Shown here in pieces: positions 1-8,627 of a stretch of DNA of 64,000 nt. The position numbers and the translations under genes were made by a program. The stretch is taken from positions 1 through 64,000 of the forward strand of contig DUMF01000020.1 in the NCBI GenBank assembly GCA_012840015.1, given 5' to 3'. Origin of the DNA: Bacillota bacterium. GTDB lineage: Bacteria; Bacillota; Sulfobacillia; DUMF01. The notes beneath the pieces are model-generated. The model worked only from the letters and a program-made list of their open reading frames with translations, ran no database searches and was not told the origin of the DNA. Every line of letters starts with the position of its first letter. Within the stretch, counting starts at the first letter, position 1.

Positions 1-578
1 AGGTCTCTCGACCTCCACAACAGCACCGCCACCGCCACAACCAGTACCACCATTACGCCTCCGGCCGCGCGCCCCACTAACGCGCTTTCCAGCCCTCTAA
101 CGCCTGCCACCTCCGTGGAAACACGAACCACTCCAGCCATTCCATTCGCTGTCACCACCGGGACGGCTACATAAGCGAGCTCCGTTCCGAGAGTCTGGCT
201 TCTTCTAGTGACGTAAGCCTGGCGACCCAGCAACGCCTCTCTGATTTCGGGTCTGGAAGCGTGGTTGTCCATCGATGCAGGGTCTTCGTGAGAATCAGCC
301 ACGACCGAACCGTCAGTGGCCACCACCGTCACCCTGACCCCACTCACGCGCGCCGCCTCGGCAACCACGTGTTGAAGCGTTTCCTTATCCCCCTGAGAAA
401 GAGGCATGGCACATAACTGCTGGATCAGCCCTGCCTTACGAGAAAGTTCTCTGGCTGCGCTCTCGCGATAGAACCCGCCCACCGCCGTGTAAAGATATGC
501 TGCAATGGTCGCCGTGGTCACTGTACAAGCGAGAAGATGCCAGACTCTCAGTCTGATCCGGACGCCTTTCCGCTGCAA
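1..578 (-). CDS. Sensor histidine kinase, N-terminal part (PhoR-like), cut by window edge
   Basis: Reading the minus strand just after the response-regulator stop gives an open frame that runs off the window without a stop. It starts at a TTG at 578, 3 bases beyond the regulator stop, with GAGG-type SD upstream. The visible 192 residues hold a first membrane helix (about residues 13-32), an extracytoplasmic sensing domain of roughly 125 residues, and a second hydrophobic helix rich in V, A and L near residue 175. The kinase core lies outside the window. The layout and pairing with an OmpR-type regulator fit the PhoR/ResE/WalK class of membrane sensor kinases. Stimulus unknown; phosphate is possible because a PhoP-box array lies at 37.75 kb. 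Confidence 0.85.
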   Translation of the reverse strand, partial: MQRKGVRIRLRVWHLLACTVTTATIAAYLYTAVGGFYRESAARELSRKAGLIQQLCAMPLSQGDKETLQHVVAEAARVSGVRVTVVATDGSVVADSHEDPASMDNHASRPEIREALLGRQAYVTRRSQTLGTELAYVAVPVVTANGMAGVVRVSTEVAGVRGLESALVGRAAGGVMVVLVVAVAVLLWRSRD

Positions 579-581
579 CCC

Positions 582-1274
582 TCACATCTCCCGGAATTTG
601 TAACCCAGCCCTCTAACCGTGATGATATACCTGCCATCCTTTGCAATTGACTCTATTTTGTCACGTAAGTGGCTCACGTGCACATCGACTATTCTGGTGT
701 CACCAGTATAGTCATAACCCCATATGCGATCCAGTAACATTTCCCTCGTATATACGCGCCCCGGGTTCCTCATGAGCAGCTCCAGCAGCGCGAACTCAGT
801 CGGAGTAAGTTCAACGAGCTGGTCCCCAACATACACTTCGTGGCGTTCCGGGTCCAGAACTATCGAACCTACAGTCACCTTGCCTTTATCCATGTTCCGG
901 TCAGCCAACGACGCCCTCCGGAGCAGTGCCCTGGTGCGCGCCACAAGTTCCCTCACACTGAACGGTTTCGTGAGGTAATCGTCGGCACCCACTTCCAACC
1001 CGACCACCTTATCCACTTCGCTCGACCTGGCAGTGAGGATCAGAATCGGTATCCAAATATCTTCACGTCTCAGGCGCTTGGCTACCTCCAATCCATCAAT
1101 ACCGGGTAGCATCAAGTCAAGGATGACGAGATCCGGCCTGCATTGCCGGACACGTTCCAACGCCTCATTTCCGTTTGTCGCAAGTATTACTTCGAATCCC
1201 TCTTTCTCCAGATTCACCTGGAGCAAACGAAGGATATTCACTTCGTCATCTACCACGAGAATCTTCGGTGCCAT
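582..1274 (-). CDS. OmpR/PhoB-family response regulator (PhoP-like)
   Basis: A 230-residue two-domain regulator. The receiver domain (about 1-120) shows the acidic pair D9/D10, phosphoacceptor D53 in LDLMLPG, T81 and K103. The winged-helix DNA-binding domain (about 130-228) carries the typical PTEFALLELL, RVYTREMLLDRIWG and RIVDVHVSHLRDKI segments. ATG start with AGGTG five bases upstream. It is cotranscribed with the kinase that follows. The sequence is of the PhoP/PhoB type in Bacillota, so control of the distant pst genes is plausible, but WalR- or ResD-like roles cannot be excluded from sequence alone. Confidence 0.93.
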   Translation of the reverse strand: MAPKILVVDDEVNILRLLQVNLEKEGFEVILATNGNEALERVRQCRPDLVILDLMLPGIDGLEVAKRLRREDIWIPILILTARSSEVDKVVGLEVGADDYLTKPFSVRELVARTRALLRRASLADRNMDKGKVTVGSIVLDPERHEVYVGDQLVELTPTEFALLELLMRNPGRVYTREMLLDRIWGYDYTGDTRIVDVHVSHLRDKIESIAKDGRYIITVRGLGYKFREM

Positions 1275-1329
1275 GCGATCACCTGGATAGATTGTAGCAT
1301 GCGGTCTTCCGCAACTACAGAGAGCTCTT

Positions 1330-2469
1330 CTATCGATCGAGCGCTTGACTGGCGTCGAACAGGTGAATCAACAGCTCTCGTTGAGTTTTGAGCGCGATTC
1401 CATCCACGTGCCGGCGGTCCATCAGGACATACAGTGCAGGCTTGGGCAAAAACGGGCGGATCCCTATACCGCAGAATATCGTAAAGCCGGTTTGGAGTAA
1501 GTATTCGAACTTCGGAGTACCCGGCTTGACCTGACTGCCAAAAGGATATACGTAGATCTTTGTCTGACCTATGAGCGGTTCGACCTCCCGCTTCCACCTT
1601 TCTGTATCCTGGACGAACCGTTTGTAGCTCACCTTCTCCATATCGAGGTGGCCCCAGCCATGGCAGGCAAAGCTCCATCCGGTTCGTTTCAACTGCTCTA
1701 TTACTGCAAGCGCCTGCTCTTTCTCCTTCTCATATTCAGGCGACTCTGGGTCATTCGTCCTGTATCCCAGTATGCCCTCGTAACCGGTCAAAGCTATGAT
1801 TCCCTTCGCTCCTCGCAGCGAGAAGTCCGGATGATGGCGAACGAAGGAGTCAAGGATAGGGATGATTTCATTATCACGCGATATGACCTCTTTGCCTTCC
1901 GGGCTGACGGAATACGTGGCTACCTGGCCTTCTTCATCGAGCACAAGCTTATACACATTGCCATTCTTTCGCATGTAATCGTAGTAACACAGATCGTCTA
2001 CGGAGATAATGAGAGGCTTTTTCCCCTCAGGCAGAAACAGTTTTTTCGGTACGAATCCAGGTTTACCATCCACCGTCCCCGGACCGAGGACGTCGTCGAT
2101 GCCGACCAGCATGTACCCATTTTCGTATAGCATTTGGATTATTTTCTTGAACTCCGAGACCGTCACGAACCAATCATCATACCCGCGGGACATTCCGTCG
2201 CCGTCAAAAGCCAGCTCCGGGTAGGCGATGAGCGGGTGAAAGAAAATGTGTTCAACGGAGCCGTCGTATTCCACGAGCTTGGGCTCGGGATTCGGTTCGG
2301 TCCGGGCGGGCTCAGGGATGGCTTCAGTAAGCTTTTGTCCGGCGCCAGGCACACTTTCTCTGGGTAACGACCGCACGACGAACACCATTGCCAATACTAC
2401 GACTAGCACGGTACCCACTACTACAAGGATACGATTACGATTCAAGATTTCGCGCCTCCAAATCGCCAC
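1330..2469 (-). CDS. Membrane-anchored polysaccharide-deacetylase-like (NodB fold) protein
   Basis: 379 residues with one N-terminal membrane helix (about 14-32), a Pro/Glu-rich linker, then a NodB-like catalytic domain. Candidate motifs are SVDDL (metal Asp pair), ACHGWGH (two His ligands) and YPFGS (motif 3). These resemble, but are not identical to, classic TFDD / HTxxH / RxPYG, so it belongs to a divergent deacetylase subgroup. It would act outside the cytoplasmic membrane on a cell-wall glycan. GTG start at 2469 with AAAGGG upstream; an internal TTG behind GGAGG is an alternative. It lies 55 bases upstream of the two-component genes and points the same way. Confidence 0.75.
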   Translation of the reverse strand: MAIWRREILNRNRILVVVGTVLVVVLAMVFVVRSLPRESVPGAGQKLTEAIPEPARTEPNPEPKLVEYDGSVEHIFFHPLIAYPELAFDGDGMSRGYDDWFVTVSEFKKIIQMLYENGYMLVGIDDVLGPGTVDGKPGFVPKKLFLPEGKKPLIISVDDLCYYDYMRKNGNVYKLVLDEEGQVATYSVSPEGKEVISRDNEIIPILDSFVRHHPDFSLRGAKGIIALTGYEGILGYRTNDPESPEYEKEKEQALAVIEQLKRTGWSFACHGWGHLDMEKVSYKRFVQDTERWKREVEPLIGQTKIYVYPFGSQVKPGTPKFEYLLQTGFTIFCGIGIRPFLPKPALYVLMDRRHVDGIALKTQRELLIHLFDASQALDR

Positions 2470-2568
2470 TCCATCCCTTTAGACGCGGTAGAGGTGCGTG
2501 AGATCCGCCAAGCCTGCGGAAGGAGTTGGTACTCTGTCGTCGAACAGTATGAGGCGAGGAGGATGACG

Positions 2569-3456
2569 ATGGCAAAAGAGCGTGTCTCAGGTAAAGAAGC
2601 CCTCGTGCGGGTGGCAGTAGTTCAAATGGAGCCAGTAATCGGCGATAAAGAAGCAAATCTGGCGAAGAGCGTCAGTTATATCAACGCTGCGGCGGATAAC
2701 GGAGCCACTCTTATCGTCCTGCCCGAACTTTGTAACACGGGGTGGGTCCTCAACGACCGCGAAGAGGCTTTTTCCCTGGCCGAACCAGTTCCCGACGGGC
2801 CTACTACCAAAAGCTGGGTAGAGCTTGCTGCACAGCGGAAGGTTTTCATCGTCGCCGGTATCACGGAACGCGAAGGGCCGGTCCTGTATAACTCGTCGGT
2901 TTTGATAGGCCCTGAGGGCTATATCGGCACATACCGCAAGACACACCTATGGGGCCAGGAGAAACTCTTCTTCGAGCCGGGAAACCTCGGTTTCCCCGTC
3001 TTTTACACTCCCCTCGGCCGCATAGCAATGCTGATCTGCTACGACGCCTGGTTCCCGGAAGCTTGGCGCCTCTGCGCCCTGAAAGGAGCCGATATAGTCT
3101 GTACCTGTAACAACTGGGTACCGACCAGAACGCAGCCCGAAGGTGAAAAGCCAATGGCCAACTATGTGTCCATGGTTGCCGCCAACGTCAATTCCATCTT
3201 CGTGGCCGCCGCTGACAGGATAGGTGTGGAACGGGGTCAGCCGTTCATCGGCCAGAGTATCATCGTGGCACCTTCCGGATGGATAATAGCAGGGCCTGCC
3301 TCCGTCGATAAGGAAGAAATACTGTACGCCGATTGCAACTTGGCGGGTGCGCGGAAGACCAAGAGCTGGGGGCCTTTCAACATGCCTTTGAGGGATCGCC
3401 GCCAAGACATCTACGATGTCATGCTGGGAGCAGACGAAGTGCCGTTCCCCTGGTAA
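2569..3456 (+). CDS. Carbon-nitrogen hydrolase (nitrilase superfamily amidase)
   Basis: 295 residues using the ATG at 2569, chosen because a perfect AGGAGG (2557-2562) sits six bases upstream; the frame is open further 5' but without a better start. The catalytic triad is visible: E53 (LPELCNTG), K124 (YRKTHLW) and C157 (LICYDAWFPE). Cytoplasmic hydrolase of amides, nitriles or N-carbamoyl compounds; the substrate cannot be read from sequence. It is divergent from the deacetylase-like gene and convergent with the ABC importer operon, from which a hairpin separates it. It is one of two nitrilase-family genes here (see 32311-33165). Confidence 0.88.
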   Translation: MAKERVSGKEALVRVAVVQMEPVIGDKEANLAKSVSYINAAADNGATLIVLPELCNTGWVLNDREEAFSLAEPVPDGPTTKSWVELAAQRKVFIVAGITEREGPVLYNSSVLIGPEGYIGTYRKTHLWGQEKLFFEPGNLGFPVFYTPLGRIAMLICYDAWFPEAWRLCALKGADIVCTCNNWVPTRTQPEGEKPMANYVSMVAANVNSIFVAAADRIGVERGQPFIGQSIIVAPSGWIIAGPASVDKEEILYADCNLAGARKTKSWGPFNMPLRDRRQDIYDVMLGADEVPFPW

Positions 3457-3480
3457 CGGTATGATCGAGGTCAGAGGACT

Positions 3481-3522
3481 GAACGCCTTCCTCACCAGTC
3501 GTCACCGGTGAGAAAGGCGTTC
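3481..3522. terminator. Bidirectional hairpin between nitrilase and livF
   Basis: Inverted repeat: GAACGCCTT (3481-3489) pairs with AAGGCGTTC (3514-3522), and inside it CTCACC (3491-3496) pairs with GGTGAG (3507-3512). This gives a 15-bp stem with one mismatch. It sits exactly between two convergent genes. T-tracts on both sides are poor, so termination efficiency is uncertain. Confidence 0.65.
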
Positions 3523-3533
3523 TCTGCAGATTT

Positions 3534-4238
3534 TCAGATTCCCAAGTATGCCCGTTTCACCAGGTCGTTGTTCAGAAGCTCCCTGCCGGTCCCACAGGCC
3601 ACGATGCGCCCCGTCTGGAGAACGTATCCTCTGTCCGCCATCTCGAGGGCATCCTGAACCTTCTGCTCGACCATGAGCACTGTAATGCCCGCCTTGCTGA
3701 TCTCCTTCAGCGTCTCGAAAACCTTGTCCACCAGGATGGGCATTAGCCCGAGTGACACCTCGTCTACCATCAGGATCTTCGGCCGCGACATGAGGCCGCG
3801 CGCTATAGCGAGCATTTGCTGTTCGCCGCCGCTCAAGGTCTCAGCCTTCTGTGATTCCCTCTCCTTGAGCCTGGGAAACAGCGCGTACACGTCCTCCAGG
3901 GCTGCAGAGACTTCCTTTTCGGACTTCACCGTATGAGCCCCTAAGAGAAGATTATCTTTCACTGTCATCTTCCCAAAGACATGGCGCCCTTCTGGCACGT
4001 GAGCTATGCCCTGCTCGACTATAAGATGGGCAGGCTGCCCATCGATCCGTTTGCCTTCGAACTCGATCTCTCCGCCCATTGGCTTGATGAGGCCGGATAT
4101 GGTCCTGAGGATGGTACTCTTGCCGGCTCCGTTGGAGCCGACGATCGCCACAAGCTCGCCCTCGTTAACCTCGAACGATACGTCGAACAGCACCGGCACA
4201 CCGTCGTACCCGGCTTTAAGGTTTCTTACTCTTAGCAT
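3534..4238 (-). CDS. livF: Branched-chain amino-acid type ABC transporter ATP-binding protein LivF
   Basis: 234 residues. Walker A is GSNGAGKS (about 34-41), the signature is LSGGEQQ (about 136) and Walker B ends in MVDEVSLGL, typical of LivF, which is shorter than LivG. It pairs with LivG to power import through LivH/LivM. ATG start with GGGGGAG seven bases upstream; the start overlaps the livG 3' end by 23 bases, implying translational coupling. Last gene of the importer operon. Confidence 0.93.
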   Translation of the reverse strand: MLRVRNLKAGYDGVPVLFDVSFEVNEGELVAIVGSNGAGKSTILRTISGLIKPMGGEIEFEGKRIDGQPAHLIVEQGIAHVPEGRHVFGKMTVKDNLLLGAHTVKSEKEVSAALEDVYALFPRLKERESQKAETLSGGEQQMLAIARGLMSRPKILMVDEVSLGLMPILVDKVFETLKEISKAGITVLMVEQKVQDALEMADRGYVLQTGRIVACGTGRELLNNDLVKRAYLGI

Positions 4239-4959
4239 GGTATTTCTCCCCCAGGTATGCGGTAATCACGCGCTCATCACATACCACCTTCGCCGGCACG
4301 TCGTCGGCGATCTTCTTTCCCGCGTCCAGGACGATTACCCTGTCGGAGATAGGCATTATCGCCTCCATGATGTGCTCCACCACGAGCAGGGTTATGCCGC
4401 TTTCCCTCAGCCTCAAGCAGAGATCCATAGCCTCTCTTATCTCCGTCTGGTTGAGACCGGCCATGGCCTCGTCAAGCATAAGAAGCTTCGGACCGGTGGC
4501 CAGAACCCTGGCAATTTCAAGTCGTTTTTTGTCCGCGATTGTAAGGCTTCCCGCCTTCATTTGGCCTTTATCCGCCAGGTGGGTGAAATCCATGACCTTC
4601 AGCGCGATCTCCCTGGCTTTGGACCTACTCCCCGTACGCAGGAAAGCGCCAGTCATTATGTTTTCCTCGACTGTCATCTCCTTGAGGGGCTTCACTATCT
4701 GAAATGTACGAGTGAGCCCTAAGCGGCATACTTTATACGGTCTTAGCCCGGTGATATCTTTACCGTCGAAGATCACCCTGCCGGAGGTGGGCCGGTAGAA
4801 ACCGGTTATGCAATTGAAAAGGGTGGTTTTCCCCGCTCCGTTGGGGCCGATGAGCGCTACGATCTCCCCCCGCCTAATGGAGAAGCTGACCTGGTCGTTC
4901 GCCACCAGGCTTCCAAACTTCATCGTAAGGTTCTCAACTGACAGCATTTCTTCCTGCAT
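4216..4959 (-). CDS. livG: Branched-chain amino-acid type ABC transporter ATP-binding protein LivG
   Basis: 247 residues from the ATG at 4959. A GTG at 4971 and an ATG at 4947 are in frame too; 4959 aligns best with the usual LivG N-terminus (L-S-V-x-x-L-T-M-K-F-G). Walker A GPNGAGKT (about 38-45), a long Q-loop region, signature SLTIADKKRLEIA and Walker B LMLDEAMAGLN followed by the LivG-type VEHIMEAIM segment. It overlaps the end of livM by 26 bases and precedes livF. Confidence 0.93.
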   Translation of the reverse strand: MQEEMLSVENLTMKFGSLVANDQVSFSIRRGEIVALIGPNGAGKTTLFNCITGFYRPTSGRVIFDGKDITGLRPYKVCRLGLTRTFQIVKPLKEMTVEENIMTGAFLRTGSRSKAREIALKVMDFTHLADKGQMKAGSLTIADKKRLEIARVLATGPKLLMLDEAMAGLNQTEIREAMDLCLRLRESGITLLVVEHIMEAIMPISDRVIVLDAGKKIADDVPAKVVCDERVITAYLGEKYHAKSKKP

Positions 4960-5908
4960 GCGTGGCGCCACCCCCCTTCGTCGCGGAAACCTTCAAGAGG
5001 GACATCCTGCGCAGCATGCCCACTATTCCATGGGGCTGGTAGCACGCGACGAGCACTACAAGCATCCCGAAGATGATGAGGTCTATGCCTTTGCCGGTCC
5101 CGCCGAAGAGTATCCTCGTGTATTCGGAAAGTGGGATGAGAATTGCCGCCCCGATCACGGGCCCCATAATCGTGCCGATGCCCCCCAACACCACGAGGAG
5201 CACGATCTTCATAGAGATGTTCATCGAGAAGACCATGAACGGGTCTATATACAGGATGTATTGGGCGTACAGCGACCCGAATATCGCCGTGAGGAAGGCG
5301 CTTATCATCATGGCGATCAGCTTGTAAAGGGCATGGTCTATGCCCATTGCCTCGGCCGCGTCGCTGCTCTCCCTTATGGCTTTGAGATAGTACCCAAGCT
5401 TCGAGTTCTCGACCAGGTAAGAAATGAGCAAGACCACACCGAATAGCACGTAGGCGATGATAAAATAAGGGATCTTGCTCTTATGGAACTGAAGGTTGAG
5501 AAAGCCGTCAGCCACCACGGGGATCGAGATGCCCGTTGCGCCCTCCACGTAGTCCCAACTAACTACCAGCTGCTGGATTATTTCGGCAACGGCCAGCGTG
5601 GCGATAGCGAAGTAGTGTCCCTTAAGCCTGAACGCGGGGTAGCTCACGATCGCTGCTGTGACCGTAGCGAGCACGGCACCCGCCAGCATGCCGGCCCAAG
5701 GGTTTATCTTAAACTTCCAGAACAGCACGGACGAGGTGTATGCCCCTATGCCGAAGAAAGCGGCGTGGCCGAAGGATGTCTGGCCGGCAAAACCCGTGAT
5801 GATATTCCAGGCCTCGCCGACTGCGGCGAATATCAGGAAGATCACCATCACGTGGTGAAAGTTGGTGTTCTGTATGATGAAGGGTAGCACGCCTATAACG
5901 ACGTACAC
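4934..5908 (-). CDS. livM: Branched-chain amino-acid type ABC transporter permease LivM
   Basis: 324 residues, about eight to nine membrane helices, with the LivM landmarks ITGFAGQTSFGHAAFFG (near 37-53) and the EAA-loop region RESSDAAEAMGI. The start is a GTG at 5908; no ATG exists between the preceding in-frame TGA and this codon, and the SD (AAAGG) is 11 bases away, so initiation may depend on coupling to livH. It forms the membrane channel with LivH. Confidence 0.92.
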   Translation of the reverse strand: MYVVIGVLPFIIQNTNFHHVMVIFLIFAAVGEAWNIITGFAGQTSFGHAAFFGIGAYTSSVLFWKFKINPWAGMLAGAVLATVTAAIVSYPAFRLKGHYFAIATLAVAEIIQQLVVSWDYVEGATGISIPVVADGFLNLQFHKSKIPYFIIAYVLFGVVLLISYLVENSKLGYYLKAIRESSDAAEAMGIDHALYKLIAMMISAFLTAIFGSLYAQYILYIDPFMVFSMNISMKIVLLVVLGGIGTIMGPVIGAAILIPLSEYTRILFGGTGKGIDLIIFGMLVVLVACYQPHGIVGMLRRMSLLKVSATKGGGATHAGRNAVS

Positions 5909-5949
5909 GAAAGGCAGGACCTTTGTCTCTATGGGATATCACCTCTCCG

Positions 5950-6804
5950 TTACCAGCCGAACAGTCCCTGAGGTCTCAGCTGTATAACCAGCAGATATAT
6001 GAGGAAGACGATCGCGTACTTGAATTGCGTACCAAGGAAATACCCGCCGAGCGCCTCGGCGAGCCCTATGATTATCCCGCCCTGCAGCGCCCCCTTGATG
6101 TTCCCAAAACCACCGAGGGCCACAATTACGAAGGCGAGTAAGCTGTACAGGGCCCCTGACTCGGGGTGGATGGGATAGAAGGTAGACATGAGCGCCCCTG
6201 CGACCCCCACGCATGCCCCCGACAGTCCAAAGGTCACGCCGTACACAAGCTCCGTATTGATCCCCATGAGCTTGGCCGTGGCTTTATCGAGCGCCGTAGC
6301 CTGGATCGCCCTCCCCATCCTGGTTCTCTGAACGAAATAGAATACGGCGAGGGTCATGATTACACTTCCCACTGAAGCGACCACCTGGGGAAGCCCAAGC
6401 ACTATCCCGGCGAAGGCCAACTTCTTGTCTGTGACCAGCGTCTGGTTCAAAAAACGATAGTTCGGCGTCCACAGGAACTGCGCGAGGTTTCTCAGTACCA
6501 GGCTGAGCCCGAACGTGGCGAGCAGCGCCGTGAGGCCAGGGGCATCGGCTACGCGTTTTATTACTATCTTGTATGTGACATAACCCAGCACGAAGATGAG
6601 CAACGCCTCAAGGGGAAGAGATAAGAGTGGATCTGTCCTGAACAGCGTATACATCCAGAAGGCCGAGTACATGCTCAGCATGAGGAATTCTCCGTGGGCG
6701 AAATTTATGATGTCCATCACGCCCCACGTCAGTGTCAGACCGATCGCCACCAGAGCGTATATGAAACCCATGAGAATCCCGCTGGCGATAACCTGGGCGA
6801 GCAT
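5950..6804 (-). CDS. livH: Branched-chain amino-acid type ABC transporter permease LivH
   Basis: 284 residues, ATG start behind GAGGAGG. Multi-spanning protein with the conserved LivH segment WGVMDIINFAHGEFLML near the N-terminus and the ATALDKATAKLMGI coupling loop. First of four genes (livH, M, G, F) downstream of the binding-protein gene, separated from it by 163 bases containing a terminator-like hairpin. Confidence 0.93.
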   Translation of the reverse strand: MLAQVIASGILMGFIYALVAIGLTLTWGVMDIINFAHGEFLMLSMYSAFWMYTLFRTDPLLSLPLEALLIFVLGYVTYKIVIKRVADAPGLTALLATFGLSLVLRNLAQFLWTPNYRFLNQTLVTDKKLAFAGIVLGLPQVVASVGSVIMTLAVFYFVQRTRMGRAIQATALDKATAKLMGINTELVYGVTFGLSGACVGVAGALMSTFYPIHPESGALYSLLAFVIVALGGFGNIKGALQGGIIIGLAEALGGYFLGTQFKYAIVFLIYLLVIQLRPQGLFGW

Positions 6805-6920
6805 TCCATTTCCTCCTCGTGTGCGATCCTGGTATGCAACTCCCGTCCGTCAGGCCAGCGCTTTGCCTGCAGCTTCCGTCAGACTTTCATCACAAAGTGA
6901 ACACGCCTGCCGGGCGCACC

Positions 6921-6957
6921 GAAAAGCGGGGTCGGGAGCCTGGAACTCCCGCCCCCG
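6921..6957 (-). terminator. Attenuator-like intrinsic terminator inside the importer operon
   Basis: On the minus strand a stem GCGGGG/CGGGAG pairs with CTCCCG/CCCCGC (one mismatch, loop about 7 bases) and is followed directly by TTTT. It lies just after the binding-protein stop and before livH. Partial read-through would give more binding protein than permease, as is usual in such operons; the hairpin could also protect the 3' end of a short mRNA. Confidence 0.7.
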
Positions 6958-6967
6958 CCGCGTCAAG

Positions 6968-8269
6968 CTACCTGGCTTCCCACTTGGGGAAGGCCGGCTT
7001 GGGATCGGCCGTCTTGAACTGCTCGGGCCATACAGCCTCGTACTTGCCGTTTTGAAGCTGGACCATGACGGATGCCGAGAAATCGTTCTGGCCGGTCGGC
7101 CCGAACTTGATCTTGCCGGACACGAAGTACGGCGCGTCAAAGGTCTTGGTCTTGAGGGCGTCCAGGATTTTGTTGGGATCGGTCGATCCGGCCTGGTTGA
7201 TGGCATCGGCTATGACCATGGCCGAGGCGAAGTCCTCGAGGGTCGGCCCGTCAATGTCCACACCTGACTTCTTCTTATACAGCTCGTTTATCTTGTTGAG
7301 CGCGTCCATCTTGCCGAACAAAGTCGAAGTGCATGCATTGGAGCCGGAGAAATAGTCCGCGTCCTTGCCCAGGTTCACGACGAATTGCGGGTCCTGGAAG
7401 CCGCCACAGTAGCAGAGGACCGCTTTAGGCACCACGCCTAACTCTTTGTACTTCTTCACGAACTGGGTCATGTCGCCGATGTAAGAGGCATGGAAGATCG
7501 CATCTGGCTTAGCCTGTTTGATCTTCTGCACCTCGGTATCCACGTTTGATACATTGGTGGGATACTTGACGTCCAGGACTACCTTGAAACCATCTTTCTC
7601 ATACTCCTTGATCCACTTGTCAACCATCTGGAAAGCATGTACGCCGTACTCGTTATCGATGTACACGACGGCAACCGTCTTAATGCCTGCATTGAATTTC
7701 TCGTTGAGGTATTTCAGGTAGTCGAAGAAGAATTTGGTTTCCATGTCGTCGTTAGGAGCTATCCTTGTAAACCACTTGAGGCCTCTTTCCGTCAGGGCCG
7801 CGGAGCTGGATGATCCCGCGACGAAGGGGATCTGGAACCTTTCGGCCACCTGGCTGGCGGGCTTAGTGGCTGAGGAGTGGTAGCAGCCGATGAGACCTAC
7901 TACTTTCTCGTTCTGGATGAGACGCTCGGCCTCGGACTTGGCCACCTCGGGGTTGGCCTGGTGGTCCGCGAAGACGAATTCAACTTTCGCACCCTTGAGG
8001 TTGGGCAAACCGGCATCCTTAGCGAGCGGGAGGTTGATTTCCGGATGCGGGTTGTTGATTATCTCCTGCGCAACCTCGATGGCGTACTTTAACTTAACGC
8101 CGGTTGAAGCCGCCGAACCCGTCAGGGGAAGTATAGCCCCTATTTTGATCGTCTGAGGTTTCGGCTCTTCCTTTGGGGCCGCTTGTTGCTGGCTTCCGCC
8201 GCTGCACCCCGCGATAAGAGATAGGACCAACACGCTAGCCAACAGAATCACTACTAGGCGCCTCTTCAC
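6968..8269 (-). CDS. Substrate-binding lipoprotein of the branched-chain amino-acid type ABC importer
   Basis: 433 residues. Lipoprotein signal peptide with lipobox L-I-A-G-C at about residue 22, a short Gln/Glu-rich spacer, then a type I periplasmic-binding fold (KIGAILPLTGSAAS..., and the hinge motif G-x-x-x-S-S). GTG start with GGAGGGGG five bases upstream. It would deliver the substrate to LivHM from the outer face of the membrane. Homologues bind branched-chain amino acids, amides, urea or aromatic acids, so the ligand is open; the nitrilase gene next to the operon makes an amide possible. Confidence 0.9.
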   Translation of the reverse strand: MKRRLVVILLASVLVLSLIAGCSGGSQQQAAPKEEPKPQTIKIGAILPLTGSAASTGVKLKYAIEVAQEIINNPHPEINLPLAKDAGLPNLKGAKVEFVFADHQANPEVAKSEAERLIQNEKVVGLIGCYHSSATKPASQVAERFQIPFVAGSSSSAALTERGLKWFTRIAPNDDMETKFFFDYLKYLNEKFNAGIKTVAVVYIDNEYGVHAFQMVDKWIKEYEKDGFKVVLDVKYPTNVSNVDTEVQKIKQAKPDAIFHASYIGDMTQFVKKYKELGVVPKAVLCYCGGFQDPQFVVNLGKDADYFSGSNACTSTLFGKMDALNKINELYKKKSGVDIDGPTLEDFASAMVIADAINQAGSTDPNKILDALKTKTFDAPYFVSGKIKFGPTGQNDFSASVMVQLQNGKYEAVWPEQFKTADPKPAFPKWEAR

Positions 8270-8304
8270 GTTTTCCCCCTCCTCAGTTTTTGTGTACTGG
8301 ATAA

Positions 8305-8326
8305 ACCGGGATCCCAGCTACCCGGT
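8305..8326. promoter_or_regulatory. Small inverted repeat in the leader of the importer operon
   Basis: ACCGGG (8305-8310) and CCCGGT (8321-8326) flank a 10-base loop, 36 bases upstream of the binding-protein start. It could be the 3' hairpin of the small upstream ORF or a leader element of the importer mRNA. No promoter hexamers are convincing here. Confidence 0.3.
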
Positions 8327-8339
8327 CATCCAACTGGTT

Positions 8340-8627
8340 TTATTCGACAAACCCGCGGCACATCCTTCCAGAGCAGTGTAGCCCATGCCCTGGCACCCCA
8401 CGAACGGGCTCCACTGCTACCGCCGGAAACTCCACTTCACCCAGCCATCGCATGCCCAAGTACCTGTTGAGGTATTGCAGCGAGTCACCTGCAATCAGCA
8501 CAGCTTCCTCCACCGAAACCTGCCTGCGCTGCCTGACGTAGCTAACCAGGTAGCCGAAAAAAGTCTTAGCTTGAATCGAAGCTGCCTCAGCCCGGATCCT
8601 CTGCCGAAAGAACGTCGGCAGTCCCAC
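8340..8627 (-). CDS. Small hypothetical protein (95 aa)
   Basis: An open frame between the importer and glmS. GTG start with GAGG four bases upstream, immediately after an in-frame TGA. The N-terminal two thirds look like a real helical, basic protein (R/K/Q-rich, with a segment SVEEAVLIAGDSLQYLN), while the last 30 residues (with two Cys) look less protein-like. I recognise no family. It could be a remnant of a larger gene; the frame is stop-free for 288 bases, which is not decisive. Confidence 0.4.
   Translation of the reverse strand: MGLPTFFRQRIRAEAASIQAKTFFGYLVSYVRQRRQVSVEEAVLIAGDSLQYLNRYLGMRWLGEVEFPAVAVEPVRGVPGHGLHCSGRMCRGFVE

Noticed and set aside
1330-2469. Treating the deacetylase-like protein as a standard NodB enzyme
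   Set aside because: Motifs are only similar (SVDDL, HGWGH, YPFGS), so only a divergent family member is claimed.
4006-5446. Rightward open frames opposite livG/livM
   Set aside because: Antisense shadows with no domain signs; the liv genes are clear.
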